Shown piece by piece: positions 24,691 to 36,059 of a DNA stretch of 64,000 bases. How positions within the stretch are numbered: the first letter of the stretch is position 1; each line of letters opens with the position of its first letter. A program made the position numbers and the translations under genes. Location: NCBI RefSeq assembly GCF_050947875.1, contig NC_134576.1, positions 54,812,255 to 54,876,254 of the forward strand. The letters are read 5' to 3'. The notes under the pieces are model-generated. The model saw only the letters and a list, made by a program, of their open reading frames with translations, was not told the origin of the DNA and searched no databases. The DNA is from Dermacentor variabilis (taxonomy: Eukaryota; Arthropoda; Arachnida; Ixodida; Ixodidae).

Positions 24691-24926
24691 TCGTGGCCTA
24701 ACGACTTCAGCATCAGGTAGCTCCGCTGTGAGGCCGAGGTTCTAATCGCGCCGACGAAGGCGTTTACTTTTTTAAAGTGAATGCGAATCTATGCAGCAAG
24801 AGCCCGAGCAGCGGCTGACCGACCCAGGCGGAACCAGAAAATGGCTGCCAAAGAAAAGCTATCAAGGAAAAATGTAACTACCGAAAGCTGTCGTTACGAA
24901 AGACCTGCCCAGACAAAAAGTTTAAA
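24691..24926 (+). repeat. Second SINE-like repeat family with tRNA-like head (copy 1)
   Basis: The repeat starts GTGGCCTAACGACTTCAGCA, has a B-box-like GAGGTTCTAATCGC, and continues through GACCGACCCAGGCGGAACCA, an AAAATGGCTG segment and a tail CAGACAAAAAGTTTAAA. Copies with the same borders lie at 53990-54225 (direct) and 32005-32239 (inverted). Flanking sequence after the TTTAAA differs between the intron copy and these two, which sets the right border. I do not know a family name. Confidence 0.65.
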
Positions 24927-25190
24927 TTGCAATATGTATCTCGACGCTTCGCCACAGAGCACGCGTCAGTGCGCACGAAAATCGTAACAGGAAGTGAAAC
25001 AATAAGAATGCCGCCCTCCACGTCTTTCGTGAGTGTCACATCACGACTGCTGCGCATGGGCACACCATTTCCCACCGAAGCACCAGTGGGCAGAAGAGCG
25101 CTGGCAGTACCGTTCCGCGTCCCCTATATTGGTCTATGGGATTGTACATTGTTCTGCTAAGCCTTCAGCATTCTTCACTTTACCTTTGAA
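24902..25190. other. 289-bp segment identical in both duplication copies
   Basis: Reading base by base, 24902-25190 and 54201-54489 are identical with no indel, whereas neighbouring DNA differs by about 4-5%. It begins in the SINE tail and runs past it. A plus-strand frame (24927-25160) and a minus-strand frame (24878-25075) cross it, neither with a recognisable domain. Confidence 0.85.
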
Positions 25191-27046
25191 AAAACCAGAG
25201 GGACAGCAGATCACACATCTTAGCGTTTTGCAGCCTCCTCCTTCATCCTGTGTGGATGACAGCTTTCCCTTTCATCACACTCCCTCCACCATACGGGTTT
25301 CCACGGAAGCGTCTTGTATTAAGAGTTCTTGTGGCGCTGAGTTATCGGCTATTAATGCCTGGTTGTGGGATGATCTAGGCCGCTGGTTAGCTCACACACT
25401 AGGGCGATCTCCAACTACAGCCACACTTCCACGCACTTACAACACATTCTCGACTAAGACAAAGTCCACTTTATTTCAACACACAGCACTAAAAAAGTAT
25501 AACGACGCTGAGCGCCGTATAGGCGAAGGGCCACAGAAGGATCGACAGAGGCCTAGACGCCATTTAAAGGACACCGGTAGCAGGATGCTGCAAGTGACAG
25601 TGTCCGGTTACAATCTACTCACAAATTAAGTTCCTGTAGAATATATCTTTGGTACATTTAGCATTTACAGTACAAAAATTAAGGAAAAACGTCCACTCAA
25701 AAAGACGAAAATTAGCACACATTAATAAACAAGAAACTAGACGAATACGTGATCAATTTTCTTTTTGTGAATTACAAATTGTTTAGTTTAGTTGGTAACA
25801 TGCACTTTATCGTTTGCTTACTATAGGTGGTCCTTGAGAAGGATATGCTCTCCAGTTCCCAAGGGTGCGTGTATTACGTATACTTGTCCGTTTAGTTAAA
25901 TTTGCAAGTTCTAGGATAAATGGGAGATTCTGTTCAACGCCTACATTGTAGCATTTCATAAGAATGAATTTATATAAATCAAATGCAGGAAGCAATCTCA
26001 GGTAATCAAAAATAGGCTTAGTGTGGGAGTGATAGGAACATTTACGGTTATTCGCACTGCTTTCTCCTGCAATCTGTGGAAGTTTGCGATGGAATCCATA
26101 GGATAGGATAGGGATAAATTTAACGAACTGCCGGCAAACGACGGTTTAAAGCGTCGTGACGCTGGCCAAGCGTCGACCCGGGGTTATACCCTTCTCTGCA
26201 CTAGCCCAGTTGGTAGTCATAGCAACATTGTTATTGCACGCCGCTCACGTTTACAGACTACTCTCTTACACGGATAGGCGAAATTACACAAACCATGTGC
26301 TGACTACCAACGGAAGATATTTAGTTTTCCATTTACCACAATTTTATCTTTAAAAATTTCATATTCACCGTAATAACTTTAGTTGGTAGTGAGCACACGC
26401 CCCGTGTTACTTCACCTGTCCATGTAAAAAAGTGGGTCTGTAAAAGAGATGAATGCTTCCAACTTTCCCAATTTGGCAATCCTAATAAGGTTTGATTTTG
26501 AACTTCTTTATATAGAAGTTGTAAGACGCGCATTCTTCATGGCCTGTGCGACTGCGTTACGGATAAACTCAAAATTACTAGCGAGTTCAGTTTTGTACTC
26601 CGCCTTTGTATGCTTTCTAATTGTTTATCGACTTACAATGCATTTTTAGTTGTTGCGTCGCATATCAGATGCGTACAGTCTTCAATCCTGTTACGTAAAC
26701 ACCAGTAAACCAACTTTCAAAAGGCCCGAATTAGCGTTACGACGTTATTACTGCGAAATGTCGCGCCTTGGTCACCTACATCACACTTGAGTACGTCGTC
26801 AGTGAGGGCACGAAACAGTCGACAAAAATGCGTTGCGTTAGCACACTTGGAACATTCCTCTATAGTACTGTGTGCTGCTTCTACGAGAAAGTAAACTTTT
26901 AAGTTTCAAAAACTGTGCCTTAGGAATCTTTTAGTCATTTTACGAATTTTACTCGTACATATATTACGCGTTCATTTTTCGTTTTAAGAAACGGAAACGT
27001 GACGCTAGCGATATAAACATAAGGACAGCAGCACGCAGTGAGGTGT
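25191..27046. other. Duplicated non-coding DNA downstream of the M13 gene
   Basis: This pairs with 54490-56326. Near 26098-26120 a GGATAGGATAGGGATAAA phrase is the reverse of a LINE TATCC tail and may be a tiny LINE remnant. A plus-strand frame (25033-25629) is broken in copy 2 and resembles no family. As the gene lies on the minus strand, its 3' untranslated region should fall at the right end of this stretch. Confidence 0.45.
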
Positions 27047-28939
27047 CTAGCGACCGAAGTCGATAAACATTTTATACGCAGTCCTCGATTTTCTCCCTCG
27101 CGGAGGGCTACACCCGAAAGCTGTGCGGTACGCCCGCAGTTTCATGACGGGAGCGTCGCACATGCGACGTGCCGTTCCCGCTGCATCTTCTGCGTCGCAG
27201 ACGGCATAGCACGAAGCCATAAAAAACAACTGGTCTACTGCGGCGCTATTGGTGAATGTGTCCACGTGACCACCCAGAGCACCGCGAAGGGCGCGCAGAG
27301 CCATTGACACGGCCAGCGCTTCGGTCGCTTTCGCCGAGGCGTTAGGCGAAACGAGGCCGAGGAGAGCCCGCGCTATTAGCCTTCCAGCTCCGCCGTAGTT
27401 CAGCACGGGATGCAGCTGGGAGTGGAAGAACGGGTAAGAGAAGAGGAGTGGCTCCACCGTCAGGTTCCGCTCCCCATGCCACAAGTCACCTTCCACGCCG
27501 TCTACTCCGAGGATGTCGTAGAGTCCCGAAGCTGTCAGCTGGCGCCTCGCCTCTTTGAACGCCACCCATTCGGCGAAGAACGAGTGCTGAGGGGCTGGAA
27601 GGTCACCCAGCTCCACGGACGCGTCCGCAGGGCTGCCGATGCTGGTTGGCGAAGCCCTCCCGGGGAGAATCAAGGCCAGTGGTTCGCGAGTGAAGTGTCC
27701 TTCCACGTGTGGGGCCGTAAGCAGGCTGAACCAAGCGATCCCCGTCATCCGCTCCACCTCGCGCAGACACCGGTTCGTCATCCTGGACGGCATGAAACGA
27801 AGCGGGCGGTCACGGACGGTGGAGTTGCTGCCATCGACCATCCAGCCAATCTTCGTGAATGTCCGATAGACGATGTGTTGTGCCACATCATTTGGCCTCC
27901 GACCCCCAAATTCGAGCAGGCTGTTCAAAGTGCGGAGGACCCTCGTGCTCTCAACGCGGACAACTGTTTTTTCCGAGATGTTCACTGCTGTAGGCACGGC
28001 CGCACGGAGCGCATCGACCCACGCCTTAGCAGAAACTGCTGGCGTCAACGTTTCTGTCATCGTATCAAGGTGCAAGTCTAGCGGCCCTCTTTCGGGCATC
28101 ATCTCGGCGTTCTTGAGAAGAGTGCTCACCAGCGCGTCGATAGACCCCTTCTGCGCCATGTCCGCGGCTGCTTCTTTGTCCAGCAGACCTAGCACTCTGA
28201 AGGCCCCCTCGACGCCAGCTCTGTATTTCTTGTTTTTTCCGGTCCTTCTGAAAACATTTGCCCATTTTCGCAGGCTCTTGCTCCGGCCAATGAAAACTGT
28301 GGCCGACTCGCTTTCGTACGAATCAATGCGCAATTGGAACCACACGTGAATGTCCCAGTTTTCAGACAGGTCTACCAGTGTGCGGAGCACCGCGTGAGGG
28401 CTGCTACGCCACTGATGAGGCAGAACGCCGCGCTTCGTCAGGAACGTTCGCAGTTCGCTCGGATCCCGTTCGGCCCGCAAGCAGGAACTGACGAGGCCAG
28501 CCACCCTGTCGGAGACGGTGTCCGGTCTGACCGAAGGCGTGACCGAGTTCGTGGCGAGGACGGTGTTCAGTGCCTCCTTGAGCAGTCTTGCTTCGACCAT
28601 CTCGCGCACGGACGGGACGGCGGCTCCTCGTCGCCAGCGGCCGCACACGAAGTCGTACAAGCTGCGGCAAGGGTCGCGGGAGGTGTCCAGCGACGCCTGC
28701 ACCTCCCAGCCGTACTTCTGGCAGGCGTGGCTGTCGCACACTGCGCGCAACGTCGACAGCAGGTCGTAATTGCCGCGCACCAGGCTGCGACGTGCGGCGA
28801 CCGTCTCGTCGGCCAGAGTCATCAACTTGATCAACATGGCGGCGCCCAAGATTATGGCCAGAAATGTGGCCGCCTTGCGAGCTCCCCGCAGCAGCGTGAT
28901 GCTGTGGTTCACCATCCTGTCCAGCAGCCTTTCACCGGG
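27047..28939 (-). CDS. Neprilysin-like M13 family protein, exon 2, predicted inactive
   Basis: Exon 2 encodes residues 53-682 of a type II membrane protein. In order it has a short cytoplasmic stretch, a membrane helix (about 76-94, FLAIILGAAMLIKL), the paired-cysteine ectodomain start (CDSHAC, then SRDPCRSLYDFVCGRW at about 139-154), a long helical M13 body, and a C-terminal lobe with FFHSQLHPVLNYGGAG (about 555-571), QLFF and a final TAFGC. M13 enzymes are zinc metallopeptidases that cleave extracellular peptides. Here the HExxH that normally follows NYGG-x-G is replaced by RLIARALLG, and the downstream zinc-ligand glutamate motif and about 50 residues are missing. Catalysis is therefore not expected; binding or scaffolding is possible. 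The acceptor TATGTGCAG precedes 28939. The stop is TAG at 27047-27049. Confidence 0.88.
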   Translation of the reverse strand, partial: PGERLLDRMVNHSITLLRGARKAATFLAIILGAAMLIKLMTLADETVAARRSLVRGNYDLLSTLRAVCDSHACQKYGWEVQASLDTSRDPCRSLYDFVCGRWRRGAAVPSVREMVEARLLKEALNTVLATNSVTPSVRPDTVSDRVAGLVSSCLRAERDPSELRTFLTKRGVLPHQWRSSPHAVLRTLVDLSENWDIHVWFQLRIDSYESESATVFIGRSKSLRKWANVFRRTGKNKKYRAGVEGAFRVLGLLDKEAAADMAQKGSIDALVSTLLKNAEMMPERGPLDLHLDTMTETLTPAVSAKAWVDALRAAVPTAVNISEKTVVRVESTRVLRTLNSLLEFGGRRPNDVAQHIVYRTFTKIGWMVDGSNSTVRDRPLRFMPSRMTNRCLREVERMTGIAWFSLLTAPHVEGHFTREPLALILPGRASPTSIGSPADASVELGDLPAPQHSFFAEWVAFKEARRQLTASGLYDILGVDGVEGDLWHGERNLTVEPLLFSYPFFHSQLHPVLNYGGAGRLIARALLGLVSPNASAKATEALAVSMALRALRGALGGHVDTFTNSAAVDQLFFMASCYAVCDAEDAAGTARRMCDAPVMKLRAYRTAFGCSPPRGRKSRTAYKMFIDFGR

Positions 28940-29089
28940 CTGCACATAAAGAGTTTCCTGCGGTTACGCGCGAGCAAAACTTACGAAGATACGAACTAAG
29001 AACGCGAGCCAACTTGCAAATAAGTTTTGTAAATAATCGGTTGCATTTCGACATTGGCACTAAATTGGCTAGGAGATGGAATTCGCAGC

Positions 29090-29404
<315 letters not shown>

Positions 29405-29896
29405 CTTTCTTTTCTCCTTTGACTCTTCGGCGCTGCCCGCATAGCATTGCATCGTTACCTATGGGGCAATCACAACGTAGAGTTTCCTTGTACTAGACTG
29501 CTGAGTAGTCAGATATGCATAATTCTGCTACACAGATTTGCACATTTTCAAGTCAGAAAAAATGGGATATTCCTTGAGATATCACTTGCAGAGAGGCTGA
29601 CACGTTTAGAAACCCCTCGCGCACTTTCACGCCCCCTACAAAAACGTTCTGTGACGTATTAGGTCATACAGGTCAAAATGTGCCGGAATTACTTTACGCA
29701 ATTTGAACACAGCTTAGCCAAGCCTTCAATTTATTTACTAGAGAAATCGCTCTTCCCAATTAAGAATCGCATTATTCCCACTTTAGAAAGGGATAAAATT
29801 GCTTGCAATATCGGTGCTCATTCTGTTCGCAATCGCAAACGGGAGCGCATATCCAGCTTCAGGCATCATCTGCGAACACAGAAATCTCTGCCTCTA

Positions 29897-30125
29897 TGTT
29901 GTCACGTTGCAGTGACGGTGAAAAACACAGTAGCAAGAAACTGTGAATCACGACACGAACTCTTTGTTGGGGGAATCTGTGCCCATAAAACAGGTTACAC
30001 TAAAACCACGACGATAACGGCGAGCCCAGTCGGCGATCGTCGAACATCTGACCTGCCGGTCTAGCGCGTCGGTTTTTACACACGACGCGTCAAAGGTCCT
30101 GAGGCTTTCACTCGTGAACGCGTGC
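29897..30125 (-). mobile_element. Possible LTR fragment
   Basis: The plus strand starts TGTTGTCACGTTGCAGTGAC, which in reverse complement resembles the CAACGTGACAACA end seen in tick Ty3-type LTRs. It continues through a GGGCACAGATTC-like segment and a CpG-rich part. The other end and a target duplication were not found, so this is tentative. Confidence 0.35.
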
Positions 30126-32004
30126 CTCCCAGAGAGTACTACACAATTCGTGTCTCGCGTACAATCTGATTATACAAGGTGCGGCGAGAACATACGCAAC
30201 TGATAGACTCAACGACAACGTTCGAGTAGGTTCCAAATCATGCAGGCGCGTCTTGCGCCAAGCGATAACTTCAATTTGCTAGCGGGCGAAGTGCAGTCCT
30301 CGAGAATAGGATAAATAAGTGCACGTTACAATACATGGCAATGTTGCCTCTTCCTAGAGAACTCGCTACATTTTGCTGTTTAACTGCGAACGCTTGCGAA
30401 GAATGTCCGCGCTAGCCCACTGGGAAAAAAAATCGATTCCTTGCCTTGCCGAATTACCGGCGCAGTTGAGCTTCAGAACTCCGTTGCTTTTACTATTGAG
30501 GGTTTTCACGTTAGCTCATATTTTAACTTGCCATATGTAGAATGGAAGTGTGACATTTTTATTCAAAAGCAAGTGCCATGCCTTGAAACCTGTTCTGAAG
30601 ATTTTACTTAGCCTTATGCTTCTTACTCCACCATCCTGGAGTCTTAGGAGACACATTGAACGGCTTCAACATTCTCAGTATGTTGAGGTACCAATAACGC
30701 TTGTGATATTATTCTGCCTGAACTTTTTGCACCGGGGAGAACCACCTTTTACAGCTTTATTCAGCAACCCTTCACCCTCTATCTCTGAAGTTCGAATTGC
30801 AAGCTGAATCGCCTCGCCTTCATCTTCTACGTGTCTGCCCTCACGTTAGTGATCGCCATGCTTATTGGAAAAAAGTGACACGCACACATTGTTAATTCTT
30901 TTTCAGGTGACCGCTCTTCAACCTGCTAACAACTGCTAAGGTCCAAATCCGCGTACACTTGCCAGCGCGCAAAAGTTCGAATTCGGCGCGCGCGAATTCA
31001 CCCGCCTCGCGAGCAATGACATTTTGAACTTACATGCGCGCGCCCGCTTGCATCAGTTGTTTCACTGTATTCATCGTGGTAGACAACGTTTCGTATTTTA
31101 ACGCAGCGTGAAGGGCTGCGTGTCGCAGAAAAACCCGTGTGGGCGTCGGCAGAGTTGTTCGTGAGCGACAAATCTTCGTATATATTTATGTATATGTTAT
31201 GACACGCCTTGCTATATCACATGGGGTATATGCGGTTTATATTGCCACGCCATTCTGCCACGAAAGTTGCTGATACCTTGTCTTACATTCTTGACAAAGT
31301 TATTCCTCGGAAGTTTCAGAATGACAGCCCACAAACAAATCTCGTGGAACGAAACACCGACAGCTCACGCCTTTTCTGTTAAATCCTCTCAGACTTAAAT
31401 ACTGAAAGTGAGAAACAATAACAGAACCGTGAAAATGACGTAATTTTTTTATGCAGCTGTGCACTGCCTCCCGGATCAGCCCATGCAAGAGGCCGCGTTT
31501 CTACCAGAAAGCTCGCCTTCCTGCATAGCGTTCACCGCCAGCGTTTCCCGGTAAACATTATGGTTACATAAGCTGCAAGTGCATGGAAGCGTGAAAAGCA
31601 GTCAGGGACCTCTGAATACTATCGCGTTCCACTCTTAAAGGCGAAGCTTAATCGTCCAACAAGGCTTTTTTTGGTTGTTTTGTTTTTTCTCAGGCAGGCA
31701 GAGCACATCTGGAGGAGTTATGTGTACTCGCGCCGCACTTCGACGCGTGTTATCTGCTTCGCGCTGTCTGCGTACCCGTATAGGCTTGCGGACGCGAGCT
31801 TTCGCGCGCCGGCAAGCGTACGTTTAGTTTGGCCTTTAACGTTATCGGTCAGTGCAGAGCGCGCCGGCATATATCAGAACAGTCTCAGTTGCTGCCGGCG
31901 AGATTAGTGTGATCAGATTGCATGCGCGACGCGACAGTGCTGTGCATTCTGAGAGGCACGTCAGCACCAGCCATTTGTACGTGATAATCTCTGACGAGTC
32001 GCGT

Positions 32005-32239
32005 TTTAAACTTTTTGTCTGGGCAGGTCATTCGTAACGACAGCTTTCGGTAGTTACATTTTTCCTTGATAGCGTTTCTTTGCCTGCCATTTTCTGGTTC
32101 CGCCTGGGTCGGTCGGCCGCTGGTCGGGCTCTCGCCGCAGAGATTCACATTCACTTAAGAAAAGTAAGCGCGTTTGGCGGCGCAATTAGAACATCGGCCT
32201 CACAGCGGAGCTACCTGACGTGCTTGAGTCGCCTAACGA
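32005..32239 (-). repeat. Second SINE-like repeat, inverted copy in the M13 intron
   Basis: It matches 24691-24926 in reverse orientation from the CCTAACGA-type head to the CAGACAAAAAGTTTAAA tail. It is the least damaged of the three by eye, with an A/G-rich middle containing GACCGACCCAGGCGGAACC. Confidence 0.7.
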
Positions 32240-33003
32240 ATCTTAAGATCGATCGCCGACTGTATACTCGTCGTTATCTTTGTGCTTTGAGTGTCCCTCG
32301 TTTTTCGGGGCACGAGTGCGCTCACTGAGGAGTTAGTTTAGTAAATCACAGTTCTCGCTGCTGTCTGCTTTCTCGCCGTCGCTACAAAGCGACCATATCC
32401 TCGTAGAGTTCATCAACCCGTGTTACCACAGAGCTGCGATTGCAAACCGTACTCGTTTCTAAGCAATGTCCAACATTCGTAGCGGAATAAAACGCACAGA
32501 AGCCTAACGAAGTAGTAGGAACGGTTGCCTGGAGCTCGGTATCCGAAAGCCTTGCAAGCTTTGGCTGCAGAAGTCTTCTTGAAATAGTCTCAGACGGGAT
32601 GACTTGAACTAGGGAATAGCGCGAAAGACGAGGGCGAAGAAGAGGCACTCGGTCAAACGTAGCGTTGTCCCCTATTTCAAGATCTTCAACCGACTAGCCG
32701 ACATGTTCGCTTTATTTACTCGTACAGAAATTAACACAAGCGATAGTGAGAATGCGGGCCTGATAAGAGAATCATTTCCATTGTATTTGCATTGAACGGC
32801 ACATTGTCTCAATATTTCTAGATCAGTGGGTGCAAAAGGTTTTTCTGTAACAGACTAAGTAAGGGGTGTCATTTGACGCACCCATACCGCAAGATTGTTC
32901 TTACCTGGTCGTACAAGCATCGCAATCAGTTTCTTGAATGTGAGCAGTCGGCTGTCTAATATCTCTCATTACCTTATATGAAAGCAAAGGTATGAGACAA
33001 ATT

Positions 33004-33237
33004 AAATTGAATTATGCGGTTTTACGTGCCAAAACCACTTTCTGGTTATGAGGCACACCGTAGTGGAAGACTCCGGAAATTTTGACCACCTGAGGTTCTT
33101 TAACGTGCACCTAAATCTAAGTGCACGGGTGTTTTCGCATTTCGCCCCCATCGAAATGCGGCCGCCGTGGCCGGGATTCGATCCCGCGACCTCGTGCTCA
33201 GCAGCCTAACACCATAGCAACTGAGCAACCACGGCGC
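33004..33237 (-). repeat. Ruka-type SINE in the M13 intron
   Basis: On the minus strand it starts CGTGGTTGCTCAGTTGCTAT, has the B-box-like GGGATCGAATCCCGG, a GAAATGCGAAAACACCCGTG body, the CCTCAGGTGGTCAAAATTTC segment, and ends in AAACCGCATAATTCAATTTA. It is the most complete of the three Ruka-type copies. Confidence 0.88.
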
Positions 33238-34017
33238 GTATGAGACAAAGCGATGACTGTTGTATTAAAAACTGGGGTAGCCTATTCTGAATGTAAAGAA
33301 ATGCCACGACAAACAAACCTGTGTAAAATATCACTAGTACTTTCTTTATATCATGCGTAATTCTAGCTAGACAAAAAGTTAAACTAGTAATTGTGTGAAA
33401 TAATAAAAACCGAAGCTATTACAAGTAAAAAATGCATGAGAGTGCAACGTCTGTCAATTTATCTGATAAAGACATGAGGAACAGCCTGATGCTTTGAGCA
33501 GGAGGGGTGCGAATGCACATAAGATATGCATGTCGTGTCCACATTTCCAGTGAAATGACTGTTGAAGTTATAACTATAAGCGCACCGTATTGGCACCAGC
33601 TCCCCCTTTGTCTTCTTGACATCTCACGTTAATATGTTCTCTAGGTACACTTACCACATGTACGCGACCGCTTTAATCCGGAGACCACCTAGCAGCTTGA
33701 CGTCGAGGCGTTCTTGAAAGCCCAAAATTGTCACCCCCGAATCGACCAACTTTCTAACACCATTTTTCTACATATCCGTGTTTAACTGTTTATGATAGGT
33801 GTTTAGAACAACACCTACCAGGCCTTGTAGTGCAGCGATTACTGCAGGCGAATTAATATCTACCCTGTAATATCAAAGCAAGACCGTATATTAACACGTA
33901 CGGCCATGTCGTATACCAGATAATTTCTTCTCGCGATGATCGCATCTCAATTCGGGAGTTTTTTACCCGTCTCGCTATTTGGCAGAGATGCACCTTAAAT
34001 TTTGAATAACGGTACTA

Positions 34018-34146
34018 ATATTATTTAATAACTTATAATTATATTTAATATATAATTGATATATTATATAATTTATATATTATAATTTATATATATATAT
34101 AATTTATATATAATTAATTTATATATTATATAATATATAATTTAAG
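34018..34146. repeat. AT-only low-complexity tract
   Basis: About 130 bp of almost pure A and T contain many TATATAAT/ATTATATA inverted phrases able to form cruciforms. No gene or promoter is inferred from it. Confidence 0.85.
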
Positions 34147-35132
34147 TTATATTTAATAATAATCAGGAGTACAGCTTCGATAGTGTAGCAGTTTAAAAAG
34201 CAGTGCGACTACCTAGCGGTTGTTTTCAGGCACAACATCTATAGCGCTACAACCAGCTGGTTAGGGAAAGTCACGTTAATTACAGCACAAAATTGTTTCA
34301 GAATTGTCTTGTATCTTTCTTCAAGACTGACTTCAATATTTAGTGAAAAAGATCGATTCTTTTTAGGAGAGAAAATAAGGCCATAGTTTTCTTCCTTTTG
34401 AATGTCGAACGCATACTGCAGCACCCGTATTTCAGTGTCGAGTCATGGACCTAAAACTATTGTCTCATGTTTCTCCGGTTCCTCTGTAGAGAATATTAAT
34501 GAAAACTCGCTAAGTTCACTCTTTAATTATTTCTTATGCAATGCAATTCTTCGTCGACAGAATCTTAATTATTTGCGAGTAGGCGCTGTCCAAATCCGTG
34601 TCGTCACAGGCAGTTAATGCGGGATCTTCAAAGTGGAGCCGTCCCTCGTGTTTTATTCTTGCCCGTTTCCTGGCTTAGCAACTGTTCTCGTGCGGTAAGA
34701 GGGACATTTTCGGGTGCTCATTTAGACAAGATGAAGCGCGAGAAGCACAACGTCAGCGCAAGTCAGGCACTAATGATCTGCATCACATATACAGTATTTC
34801 TGTCAGACAAAAGTTACTTTTACATAAAAGTTAGTGAAAGTCTCTGTTTGGACATTTCGTGAACAGCTGCAGCGCTATTGCGGAACTAGGTCGTTGCGCA
34901 CAACTGATCGACTCGGTTGTGATCCTCTGCTGCAGACCAACTAACAAATAGTCCTGGCTAGGAACACCGGCGAAATGCGATTATGGCACAGTAATTTGAA
35001 TAGAATCGTTGTATTTTCCCTGCCCAGTTAGCTTTAAGCTCGCTTAAACGTAACGTGCGCGAATACTCAGGCACTATGTGAAATGGTGGGCATTACAGGG
35101 CTCGCACAAGAACTTTAAGTGACGCAGCTGAC

Positions 35133-35288
35133 CTGCTCGTTCCTCGCAGCGTCATCGTGCTCTTGATCGAGGCGGACCAGGTTGCGCCAGGAGGCGACGA
35201 CGGCCACCTGCGGTGCTTCCGGCTGGCGGTCGCCGTCACCCCGGCCTCGGTCGGAGCCCGGCCGAACAGGAACCTCAACCGTCGACAT
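35133..35288 (-). CDS. Neprilysin-like M13 family protein, exon 1
   Basis: The 52 codons run from ATG at 35288 to a donor GAGCAG/GTCAGC at 35133/35132. They encode a hydrophilic, charged tail (MSTVEVPVRPGSD, then RNEQ) as expected for the cytoplasmic N-terminus of a type II M13 protein. Phase 0 matches the exon 2 acceptor, and the joined protein of about 682 residues is near the usual 700-750 for the family. The exon is CpG-rich in an AT-rich neighbourhood. The frame stays open upstream of 35288, so an earlier start cannot be excluded. Pairing with exon 2 is an inference; the plus strand also shows splice-like signals here (CCTCGCAG and GCG/GTAAGC). Confidence 0.6.
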
Positions 35289-35769
35289 CACGCGGCGCTG
35301 CACGAGTCCCACCTTCGACTTCTTCGTCTTCGCGCAGCGGTAAGCACTCACCAATTTTCATTGCACTGCTATATGGCAGTTCTGCAGTCCCACGCCCCAC
35401 TATTCAAATATAGTTTCGCTTTACTTCTAAGCAAATAGAAAACCGCCTGCTTCTTGGCCAATCCCCCCATAGTCGTTATTCGCCACTGTTTAGGATACAA
35501 GACAAGACAAGCTCCCCGATTTATTCTGTCACGGCAAGCTGAAGGGGCGAAGGCTGCTAATCTGTTGTTCTTCTGCGCAGATGACACATACTCGTCGTGT
35601 GGCTTCAGCCAAGAATTGGGCGGTTGTTGATTTACTTTGACAAACCGGTAACACAACTGGTGCTTAATGCTAGTTCCCGGCCCACGACAGCGGGCAGCGG
35701 GGATCACTTAAAAGTGATAAGTGAACGTGTTCATGATGCTCTCAGCAATTTATATTCTTCAAATCAGCC
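35289..35769. other. Sequence upstream of the M13 gene
   Basis: This should contain the promoter and 5' untranslated region of the minus-strand M13 gene. I see no convincing TATA box or initiator and no other gene. Confidence 0.35.
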
Positions 35770-35998
35770 ATGTTGGCATGGCGCTCACATCGTTGCGCTG
35801 TTAAGCTCGAGAGTGCGGGATCAAATTCCGGCCGCGGCAGCCTCATTTCGATGGAGTCGAAATGCAAAAACACCCGTGTACTCTGCATTGGACTCGGGTT
35901 AAAGATTCCCAGGTGGTCAAAATACTCCCGACTCCACCACTACGGCGTGTCTCATCATCATATCATTGTGTTGGCACGTGGCACCCAATAATTTATTT
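35770..35998 (+). repeat. Ruka-type SINE, diverged copy
   Basis: It has the tRNA-like head TGGCATGGCGCTCACATCGT, a B-box-like GGGATCAAATTCCGG, and the GAAATGCAAAAACACCCGTG and CCCAGGTGGTCAAAATACTC segments of the family. It ends in an AATAATTTATTTTTATA tail. It is more mutated than the 33-kb copy. Confidence 0.8.
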
Positions 35999-36059
35999 TT
36001 ATATTCCCCGAGTATCCAGCGCGCACCGTCACAAGTTACACACTTTGTCAAGAGGATCA

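Larger units (their letters stand above)
1..28381 (+). repeat. Segmental duplication, copy 1
   Basis: This interval aligns in direct orientation with 39102-57662. Matching landmarks are the mariner end, the LINE RT fragment, the THAP exons, the U2 gene, the LINE linker fragment, the SINE near 24.7 kb and the M13 gene. Sampled stretches differ at about 4-5% of bases. Length differences are explained by discrete blocks: copy 1 extra DNA at about 6350-6890, 8418-9258, 10011-12704, 13553-21001 and the 24.2-kb microsatellite, against about 2 kb extra in copy 2. The copy may begin before the window. Confidence 0.93.

Noticed and set aside
25033..25629. 198-codon plus-strand frame
   Set aside because: Its first part lies in the identical segment, but the frame is broken in copy 2 after about 109 codons and has no recognisable domain.
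27600..27760. HVEGH in the M13 protein as a replacement zinc site
   Set aside because: The spacing and position do not match HExxH, and the segment aligns well upstream of the NYGG landmark.
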